Assembly: GCA_001275005.1 (NCBI GenBank)
Contig: JWZX01002525.1
Span: 1 to 32,739, forward strand
Source: Chrysochromulina tobinii
Taxonomy: Eukaryota; Haptophyta; Prymnesiales; Chrysochromulinaceae
Direction: 5' to 3'
Length of the DNA: 32,739 bases
Shown: positions 25,287 to 32,739 of the stretch, piece after piece
How the letters are laid out: every line of letters begins with the position of its first letter
Position numbering within the stretch: position 1 is the stretch's first letter
Notes under the pieces: generated by a model
The model's database searches: none
What the model saw: the letters and a program-made list of their open reading frames with translations, nothing else
What the model was told of the DNA's origin: nothing
Translations under genes and position numbers: made by a program

Positions 25287-26003
25287 TCATGCGCTCTTTA
25301 TGGTCTTCGCCTGATAGGCTTGCAACTTCATGCGCAAGCCCAGGATGGACGAAGTCAGACCGATCGCGCCCACTTGCCACTCGTAGAGCGAAAAGGCGAG
25401 GCCATCTACGGCCCAATGCAAAAACATCAACGAGTCCAAAGCCATCTTGGCCAGATGGCGCCGCAGCTTCAGAATCTCGTTTTCAGCAGCCTCATCGCCA
25501 CCAGGGTCGGACTGCTCGCGAGAGCCCAGCCGCCTGAGCCTCAAGCACGTGAGTGCGGCGTCGCACGCATTATACGCCAGCGTGAGCGCCGAGACAAGAC
25601 GACTGTAAAAGCGGCACCGCGCCGTGTACACCGGGTTCTGCGACACATAGCCGATCCAGTACTGCACCTCTGCGTAACATAAGCCTAGCCAAAAGCCATC
25701 GCGACCAAGCGTAAGCGTGTGCTCCGCATCGCGAGGCCCACTGCTGTTCAGCGAGCTCCAAGCGTCCACACCGTCAAACGATCGGGAGATCATGCGCGCA
25801 GTGTCGATGTAGGTCGCGAGTTTGCGCAATTCGATCTGCTTGGTTTGCGGAAGCGCACTCACGTTGCCAAGGAACTTGCAAATGTACTGCACCAGGCGGA
25901 TCAGCGCGTCGCGATGGCCCGGGCTCGAGCTGATGAATTCTGCGGCTTTCATGGACGACGGGTAATCAGAAGGCCACGTCGAGATTGCCCCGTAATCAGG
26001 CAT
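25287..26003 (-). CDS. PEX11: PEX11-family peroxisomal membrane protein
   Basis: The frame encodes 238 residues, a normal PEX11 length. The N-terminal HRDALIRLVQYICKFLG matches the conserved amphipathic R-D-x-L-x-R-x-x-Q-Y-x-x-x-F helix that remodels membranes. TYIDTARMISRSFDGVDAW and the following hydrophobic stretches (LGLCYAEVQYWIGYV, LALDSLMFLHW-type segment, GAIGLTSSILGLRMKLQAY) fit the family, including the C-terminal glycine-rich hydrophobic helix. PEX11 proteins elongate and divide peroxisomes. The start codon at 26003 gives MPDYGAISTWPSDYP before the conserved part. The gene is head-to-head with CPSF1 (87 bp apart) and convergent with the glycoprotein gene. Confidence 0.88.
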   Translation of the reverse strand: MPDYGAISTWPSDYPSSMKAAEFISSSPGHRDALIRLVQYICKFLGNVSALPQTKQIELRKLATYIDTARMISRSFDGVDAWSSLNSSGPRDAEHTLTLGRDGFWLGLCYAEVQYWIGYVSQNPVYTARCRFYSRLVSALTLAYNACDAALTCLRLRRLGSREQSDPGGDEAAENEILKLRRHLAKMALDSLMFLHWAVDGLAFSLYEWQVGAIGLTSSILGLRMKLQAYQAKTIKSA

Positions 26004-26090
26004 TAAGGGTAGCTGGAAAGCGCGTTATGCGCGCTCGCGTGCGCGCACGTACGGCGAGCGAGTGTCCAATACGGCGCTCAATTCTTAGAG
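26004..26090. promoter_or_regulatory. 87-bp head-to-head promoter gap between PEX11 and CPSF1
   Basis: Only 87 bp separate the two start codons, so both genes must share one compact bidirectional promoter, or transcription begins inside the opposite gene. It contains GCGCGCTCGCGTGCGCGCACG-like CpG-rich sequence (about 26026-26050). There is no TATA box. Confidence 0.6.
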
Positions 26091-29000
26091 ATGTCGGGCG
26101 TCATCCACGTGCCCTGCACCTCGTCGACGATCGTTTCGCACTGCGACGTGGGCGCCTTGTGCGGCCCGGGCGAAGCCGCGCACCTTGTGCTTGCGCGCGG
26201 CTCTGTGCTCGAGGCATACACGCTCCGTGAGGAGCCGGCGCCCTCCGCGCGCGGAGCCACTGCGATGCGGCGTGCTGTGCTTGATGGTGTCGGGGCCGCG
26301 AAGCTCGAGCTGGTCGCGCGCAGCTCGCTCAACGGCATCATCGAATCGCTTCGCATCGTCCGCCCGATCAACGCGCCGCGCGACCGTGTGTTACTCGCGT
26401 TTGCAGACGCCAAGGTGTCGGTGCTCGAGCTCGATTCGGTGTCGCGATCGTTCACCACAGTGGCTGCGCACGCATTCGAGAAGCTCGACGACGCAACGGC
26501 CTGTGGCCAGCTGCACGCCCCTCCAATGCTCCGAGCCAATGCGTGCGGCTCGTGCGCCGCCCTCCTCTCGTACGGCACACACCTCGTGTTGCTCCCAGTG
26601 CTCGAGGTGCGCGGAACGGGAGGTGCGCCTTCTGCTGGCGGACTGCTGGGGCCAGCCTCGCTCTTGTCGCCTCCGCTCGAGGCCCTCACCGCCATTGCTG
26701 GTGCGCCCCTCTCCGTCTGTGCCGACGCGGTAAGCGCCGCCGCCGCCGCCGCAGCCACCGCCACCGCCTCGAGCGCGGCCGGTGTGTCGAGCGCGGCGGG
26801 AACCTCGACCGCGGGCGCGGGCGCGTGCAAGCGCATCGACCTCGGGGCACTCGGGCTGGTGCACGTGCGTGACGTGGCCTTTGTGGAGGGGTATGCCGAG
26901 CCCGTGCTGGGCGTGCTGTGTGAGCCCGAGCAGACATGGTCGGGTCGGCTCGCGTTCAAGAACGACACGGTGACGCTCGCGTGCCTACAGCTTTGCACTG
27001 GCGGCACGAGCTTCGCCCCGCTGTGGGAAGTTCGCGGGCTGCCGCACGACACGACCTCTGTGCTGCCGCTGCCCGCACCCGTGGGCGGTCTTCTCGCGCT
27101 CTCCGACCACGTCCTGCTTTGGCTCGGTCACGCGCATGTGTACGGTCTGGCCCTCAACCGCGACGCGAGCTGCACATGCGTGCCACAGCTCGCTGCGTGC
27201 CCCCCCACCATGCGCCTTCGATTGCAAGGGGCGACGGCTTCGCTCTTTAGCCGCCAGCCGCTTCGCGTCGCCCTCTCCCTCGCGTCGGGAGATTTGTATC
27301 TCGTGCGCTTGCATGCGGACGGGCGCGGTGTGAATGGGATGGATCTCGAGAAGCTCGCGACCTCGGTGCCCGCCTGCTGCAGCTGCGTGCTCGCTCGGCG
27401 CTACCTCTTCCTTGGCTCGCGCGTGGCGGATTCCTTGCTCCTCCAGCTCGCCGAGGCCTTCTGTGACCCGGCACCGCGCCGTCATGGGCGCGGTCCTTCG
27501 GCAGCCGAAGTGCCACCAGGAACGCAGCAGCGGCTTCTGCAGCGTCTGCTCTTGCCGTCTCCGCTCCGCCGCCGCCACCACGATCCCCGTCGTCAATCGC
27601 TCCTCCAAACGAGCGGCACGGCCGGCGAGGCCTTCCGAGTGCCGCGGACGCCGGCAGAGGACGGAGAGGGGGCGAAGGCGGAGGTGGGCGCTCGCGCGTC
27701 AGAGGTGGAGACGACGGCGACGGCGGCTATGGAAGCAGACGGCGCGCTGGCAGAGGCGCCCGAGCCGAAGGTGAAGCTCGAGCCCGGGACAGTGGCAGCG
27801 CCGCCCGTGCCCCCAGCCAAACGGCCGCGGCTGAGCAGCGGCGGCGGGATCGACTTTGAGGGGCTTGAGCTCGTCGAGATGGCGGCCGAGATCGAGATGG
27901 CGACCTCGGAGGAGCTCACTGAGGAAGAATCGGAGGCGCTCGAGCGTGCCGAAGATGCCTTCCTCTACGGCGCCGTTGGCGAGGCGGCGGCGGGAGCGGC
28001 GGGAGGAGCGGCGGGTGGCAGCGGCCGCCCGCCGCGCGGCAGTGTGCGTGCTATGATTCGCGACTCCTTCCCCTCTACCGCCCCCCTGGCTGACGTGGCG
28101 CCCTTTAACAAGGCCGTAGCGGCGCGAGGCGCACCAGCGGCGGCCGGTTCGGAGGCGGCCGGCTGGGAGGTGCTCCTATGCGGCGGCCGTGGGCGGAGTG
28201 GGGCCCTCACTATGCTTGGCCGCGGCATCCACGTCACTTCCGTCGCCGCCTTCGACTTGCCGCCGTGCGACGTCCTCTTCACACTCCCGGCCACCGCTTC
28301 ACACTCCGAGGAGCCAGCAGCACCCAGCTGCGATGCGGCCGCACAGGGAACAGCCAGCGGCGGCGGTGGCGGAGGAGGAGAGGAGTTCCATCAGCTGCTT
28401 CTTCTGAGCGGCGTCTTCGGTACGCGCGTTCTCTCTACAGGTGACGAGATCAGCGAGATCACACAGAGCACCGGCCTCTTTCTCCAAGGACCGACTATAC
28501 TCCTCGCGCCCCTCCGCGGAGGCAGGCGCGCCGTGCAGGTGCATGCGGCGGGAGTGAGGCTGCTCCGTGGCCATGCTTTCGTGAGTGAGCTGGCGGCGCC
28601 CTCGGGCCGTGCGATCACGCGAGCGAGCGCTGCGGTTGATTGGGTTCTGGTGCTCCTCGACAATGGCTCTCCATGGCTGCTCCAGCTCTCTGCCGATGGC
28701 GACTCGCTCAAGCCGCCCGCAGTGCTGTCACAGCCGCAGCTGCCGCCGTTTGTGGCCGCGAGCCTGTATGACGACGCCTCGGCCACCTTTGGAGGGGAGG
28801 CCGCGGAGGCTGGGGAGGCGGCGCGGGCAGCAGCGCCAATGGTGGTGGTGCGTGCGGCATCTGGAGGGGCGGCGTGCCGCGACAGCATCGAAGCTGAGGC
28901 TCTATCTCCTGCGCCTGGCTCGGGCAGTCGGCGCTCCCTCACTCTCGCACCGCCGCTGACCGCCGCCGCCGCCGCGGCCAAGAAGAGCGCTGCAGATGCC

Positions 29001-31875
29001 GCCGCGATGGTTGCGATGGCTGCGGCGACTCACGGGGGGGTGCTCCTTGGAGGCGAATTGACCGCCAAGCTGACCGCAACCCTAGCGCATGCCGGCACCG
29101 GCCTCGCGGGCACCGTGAGTGCCGACCAGCAGCTGTTGTTGACGGCGGGGACGGCTCCCGGGGCTGCGGCGGTCGGACCGGACTCTCGGCTTCGGGAGAC
29201 GCCCCTACCTCGCCTCACAGCGAGGGAAGCCGAGGCAGCGAGAGAGGCAGCGGTGCGGGTGGCGGCAGAGGAGGCGGCGCTGTATGCGCCCACTGCCGCC
29301 GAGGCGCGCGCGCACGATGCATGCAAGCCGCCATCCCGGAACGCCGCGAGCGGTGCCGCCCACCCGTCGACGACTGCACCGCCCTCGCCCTCGCAGCTGC
29401 TGTGTGTGACTTGCGACGCGGCCGGCTGTGTCTCTGTTTGGGCTCTGCCCCAGTGGAATCTGCTCTTCAGCTCGCCATCAGCGATGCTCCTCGGCGCGTC
29501 GGTGGTGCACGACCAGCGTCCTCGTGGCGGTCGGGCTGTCTCCTCTGCCGGTGGAGCGGGCGCCAGCACCCCTCGCGCCCTCGCTGTGCATCCGTCGGGG
29601 GGCAGCGCAGACAACGCCGACGCCGCCGACGGTGCGGGAACGCGCTCGGCGGCCGCGGCGGTGGCGGCGGTCGTGGCCGTCGAGGTGAGGTTCTTTCCCG
29701 TACGCCGGCGCGACTCACCACCGTTGCTCGCCCTCTACTTCGAGCCGCACGAGCTGCTCCTGTTCCGCGCAGTCAAGCATGCTGCCCTCGATGTCGGCGG
29801 CAGCGCCGGGTCCTCGCGCGGGAGTTTCGTCAGTTTCGTACGCGTACCTCACGGCGTGCGCCGATTGTTGCCGCGCGTCACGGACGGGCTTGCGGAAGAA
29901 GAGGCCGCCGAGGCGGCCGGCGGGCGTGCGTTGACCGCCTTCGAGGCCGCCTCACGCCTTGCGCCTCTGGGTCCGCGCCCCTCGCGCCTCGTGCCGCTCG
30001 ATCACTTTGGCGGCGTCGATGGGCCTCTCGACGGAGCCGTTCTCGTCCTTGGCGAGACCGCAGCCGTCCTGTGCATGCAGCGCGACACTGTCTGGACACA
30101 TGAGCTGCTGCCGCCGGCAGGCGGCACGGGCCTCGAGGACGCGATCGTGTGCGCGGCGCCGCTGCATAACATCAACTGCCCGCACGGAGTCGTGCTCATG
30201 GGGCGGGGAGGCCGGCTGCACATCAGCTCGGTACGTGCGCCGCCTCGCGCGGCGAGTGCGACACGGTACGACGTCGCCTGGCCGATGACGAAGATGGGGC
30301 TGCGGGCCACCGGCCACTACGTGTGCCACCTGCCGCTCGCTAAGGCCATCGTAGTCGCCATCTCGGTGGCCGAGCTACTGCCCGATACGGCGCCGCAGCC
30401 CAAGAACCCAAACGCGCCGAACGCCAAAGCGGACAACGTGGCGGTGGCGGCGCTCGAGGGCGCGCCGCGCTATCAGGAGCGTTATGAGCTGAGACTGCTC
30501 GACGAGACGACGTGGGCGACGCTCGATACGTACCCCCTGGGCGAGCAGGAGTGGGTGACCGCCTTGCAGCTGATGACGCTCCAGCGCGAGATGCCCAACC
30601 CGAACGCGCCCAACCCCGCCACACTCCCGGCGCACTTGCGCAACCTGCCCATGTCTGCTGAGCGAATCCGCAAGCCCACGCCGTTGCTCGTGGTCGGCAC
30701 GGCCGTCGTGCTTGGAGAGGACAGCAACTGCACCGGCAGGCTCCTCCTCCTCGACATCGACAGCGTGCTGGAGGGCGGAGCTGGGAAAGGCGGCGGCGAG
30801 GCTGGCGAAGGCGAAGGCGAAGGCGACGCTGACGAGGGCAGCATGCGCATGGTCCGTCGCTTCCGCGTGGCAGTCGATCATGAGGAGCGGGGCCCCATCC
30901 TTTCGGTTGCGCAGATGCAAGGGAAGCTCCAGGTGCGGCTGAGCCACTCCGGACCGTTAATGAGATACGTTAATGAGCTCCGTTAATGAGCTCCGTTAAT
31001 GAGCCACTCCGGACCCTCCAACAGTTGCCGTGCTCCCCTGCCCCCTCCCTCCCCCCATCCCCTCCCGTCCCCTCCCCCGCCTCTTGCTTCAGGTGGGTGT
31101 CGGAGCCAAGCTGGTGACATTTATTTACCGCGAGGACGCGCTCGTCACCTTCGCCTTCTACATCGCGGGCTTCGGCGTCTCCGCTCTCGCGACGCTGCGC
31201 AACTACGTCTTTGCGGGCGATGTGCATCAGGGCGCGCAGCTGCTCACCTGGAAGGAAGACAAACAATCCCTTGTCCTTGTCTCGCGCCACCTGCGCACCA
31301 CCTCCGCCTTCGCGTGCGACTTCTTGCTGCACGAGGGCACGCTGCACCTGGTACTGGCCGAGGCGGGACCCGCAGGCAGCCGGCCGACCCTCCGGCTGCT
31401 CAATTACTCACGCCAAGCTGAAGAGAGCCGCCGCGGGACCATCCTGCTCCCGCGTGCGAGCTTCCATGTCGGGGCGCCGATCACGCGCCTCCAGCGCGTC
31501 GCTGTCGGCGGCGCCGGTGCCGGCGGTACCGGTGCCGGCGGCGCGCGACGGCAAGCGGTTCTGTGGGCGGCAGCAGATGGTTCGATAGGCTTCGTCGTCC
31601 CTCTGGGCGAAACGGCCTTCCGTCGGCTAGGCTTCCTGGCGACCAAGATGGTGGGCGGGCTGCGCCACGACGGCGCGCTCCACCCGCGCGCCTGGCGCGC
31701 CCTCGGCACGAGCGCCACCTCGGCGCGCGAGCTCAAGAATATGCTCGATGGTGGTCTCATCGGTCGCTTCCTCGAGCTCGGGGCCGACGAGCAGCGCCGG
31801 CTGGCGATGCAGATCGGGTCGACACCCGCCAAGGTAGCAGAGGCGCTCACGGAGCTGGCTCGCGGGCTGCCGTGA
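26091..31875 (+). CDS. CPSF1: Cleavage and polyadenylation specificity factor subunit 1 (CPSF160)
   Basis: Exons are 26091-30932 and 31093-31875, joined in phase 0, giving about 1874 residues against ~1440 in animals. The N-terminal MMS1-like beta-propeller part has LELVARSSLNGIIESLRIV, DRVLLAFADAKVSVLELD and ALLSYGTHLVLLPV, matching CPSF160. The CPSF_A C-terminal part has ATGHYVCHLPLAKAIVVAIS, EQEWVTALQLMTL, TGRLLLLDIDSV, RGPILSVAQMQGKLQV, NYVFAGDVHQGAQLLTW, ASFHVGAPITRLQRV, DGSIGFVVPL, HPRAWRAL and MLDGGLIGRFLELGADEQRRLAMQIGSTP. CPSF160 is the scaffold of the complex that recognises the AAUAAA signal in pre-mRNA. Extra length comes from Ala/Gly/Glu-rich insertions, including an NLS-like PAKRPRL near residue 575 and ones near residues 210-240, 640-660 and 1080-1190. 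Splicing restores the KLQV-GVGAKLVTF junction. Confidence 0.93.
30933..31092 (+). repeat. CPSF1 intron with four 13-nt units between duplicated 15-mers
   Basis: The 160-nt intron has donor CTCCAG|GTGCGG and acceptor TTGCTTCAG|GTGGGT after a long C/T tract. GAGCCACTCCGGACC occurs at 30941-30955 and 31001-31015. Between them GTTAATGAG-type 13-mers occupy 30956-31007, four units. Retention would hit a stop at about 30984. Confidence 0.85.
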
Positions 31876-32500
31876 CCCTTTAGAGATGCGCGCGCGGTGA
31901 GATGCCCCTCGCAGATCCTCGTGCATGCGTCTTGGAGATGAAGCACGGGAGGTGTTACACTGGAGGTACGAGATGCGCGCAAATGTAGGTTTTTGTTATT
32001 GCGCATTGACAGGGGATGATTTCGGTTCAACATCAAAAATGCGCTGCAGCTGCTGTTCAACACAACGCGCGCACACTCTCCGGACCCCCAAGCACAGGAG
32101 CCACTATCTCAGTAATATCCGACCATGGACCGAGCGGTGAGGGCAGAGAGCACCAGAGATCACACTGTGTGCTGGAGCGAGCGAGTACTCGGTACTTGTG
32201 TTGACCGAGGGGAGCGGAGCCGTCCTGTGAGACGGTGGTGTGGTGAGCGCGGGGGGACCGCGACGAAACTGACTGACTGACTGATTGAGGTGTGGCCGAC
32301 ACAGCCCGTGGAGTGCCCGTGGTAACACTACCCGCATTGACACAGGCCGTTAATCGGCAAAGCTTGGGGGAAGAGAAGGTGCCGGACTAGCATCTGTGCC
32401 AGGCCGGTGCATCTCTTCCCCCGCGTAAACCATTTTGCAACTGTGCGCACGCCGCTCACCATGGCGCTCGCTCGTCTTTTTTCTTTGCTTTTCTTCTACC
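31876..32500. other. Intergenic region downstream of CPSF1
   Basis: This holds the CPSF1 3' UTR and the promoter of the edge gene. The GAGATGCGCGCGCGGTGAGATG and GTACGAGATGCGCGC stretches near 31884 and 31967 share a GAGATGCGCGC word. An ACTG-type tetranucleotide run (GACTGACTGACTGA) lies near 32270-32284. No gene is supported here. Confidence 0.45.
32184..32265 (+). promoter_or_regulatory. Second copy of the shared ~75-nt element
   Basis: The copy has the same order of words as 23173-23246, including AGTACTC, GACCGAGGGGAGCGGAG, the CCGTC-CTGTGA-GACGG hairpin (stem 32220-32224/32231-32235; the loop differs by one base) and GAGCGCGGGGGG. It lies about 240 bp upstream of the next start codon, also of a signal-peptide protein. 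Confidence 0.55.
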
Positions 32501-32739
32501 ATGGTAGGGGGCCGGATGCAAACCATGCTTTTCCAAACCATGCGGCCCGCGCGGGGCTCGTCTCCGGCAGCCACCTGGTTAGCATTTGCAATCCTGCTCA
32601 ACATCTTGCCTGGTTCGGTTCACTCATCCCCGTCGACACCGTCGCCGCCGCCGCCCGCACCCCTGCCGTCGCCACCGCCGCCCACACCCCTGCCGTCGCC
32701 ACCGCCGCCCACACCCCTGCCGTCGCCACCGCCGCCCAC
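32501..32739 (+). CDS. Partial gene: signal peptide plus Pro-rich repeat protein
   Basis: The frame runs off the right edge. Four in-frame ATGs (32501, 32516, 32525, 32540) precede RPARGSSPAATWLAFAILLNILPGSVHSS, a typical signal peptide with a likely cleavage after VHS. The mature part begins SPSTPSPPPPAPLPSPPPP and repeats PTPLPSPPPP, coded by 27-nt DNA units from about 32652. Such Ser-Pro-rich hinges are typical of extracellular hydroxyproline-rich proteins (extensin/pherophorin-like) of algae. The start at 32540 would give the most compact signal peptide. An ATG at 32461 opens another frame (MALARLFSLLFF) that reads the repeat as Ala/Thr/His, which I consider less likely. Confidence 0.6.
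   Translation, partial: MVGGRMQTMLFQTMRPARGSSPAATWLAFAILLNILPGSVHSSPSTPSPPPPAPLPSPPPPTPLPSPPPPTPLPSPPPP

Noticed and set aside
32461-32739. Alternative frame at the right edge starting MALARLFSLLFF
   Set aside because: It reads the repeat as Ala/Thr/His runs, while the neighbouring frame gives a clean signal peptide and a classical Ser-Pro-rich repeat.

Overview
This window looks like nuclear DNA from a GC-rich unicellular eukaryote. The genes are large, mostly uninterrupted and strongly GC-biased at third codon positions. Introns are few and of GT-AG type. The recognisable products are eukaryote-specific: CPSF160/CPSF1, gamma-tubulin complex protein 4, PEX11, a SHIPPO/STPG flagellar protein, and a C2H2 zinc-finger protein. 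A flagellated alga is likely, and a haptophyte is my best guess from the gene style and the short tandem repeats inside introns. That placement is inference. There are no prokaryotic operons, CRISPR arrays or recognisable tRNA or rRNA genes.

Layout. 1-489: minisatellite and hexanucleotide repeats upstream of an armadillo-repeat gene (+, 490-2844) that is riddled with 10-nt tandem repeats. 3299-4491 (-): a membrane-anchored FkbM-like methyltransferase gene in three exons, with repeats of the same family in one intron. 4797-5450 (+): a small unrecognised Cys-containing protein, followed by about 2 kb of low-complexity, proline-type repeats with no convincing gene. 7452-8603 (-): a probable glycosyltransferase-like protein. 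9481-10266 (-): an unrecognised Ser-rich protein. 10448-11728 (-): an MFS transporter. This is divergent from 11991-13754 (+), a SHIPPO-repeat axonemal-type protein, which is followed by GCP4 (14449-16947), a C2H2 zinc-finger fusion protein (17393-20092), an AlkB-like dioxygenase (21215-23107) and an N-glycosylation-rich secretory protein (23275-25131). PEX11 (-, 25287-26003) is head-to-head with CPSF1 (+, 26091-31875, one intron), only 87 bp between start codons. At the right edge a signal peptide followed by a Pro-rich repeat begins a gene that runs off the window.

The genes do not form one pathway. They cover mRNA 3'-end processing, microtubule nucleation and flagellum, peroxisome division, transport and the secretory pathway. 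The most notable signal is in the introns. Two introns, in unrelated genes on opposite strands, each contain an internal copy of the already joined exon-exon junction, flanked by arrays of a related ~10-nt unit. The few differences between each copy and the spliced sequence are synonymous. Nearby in-frame insertions and the CPSF1 intron show a similar layout of a flanking duplication around a short-unit array. This looks like intron birth or growth by local tandem duplication, caught at several stages.
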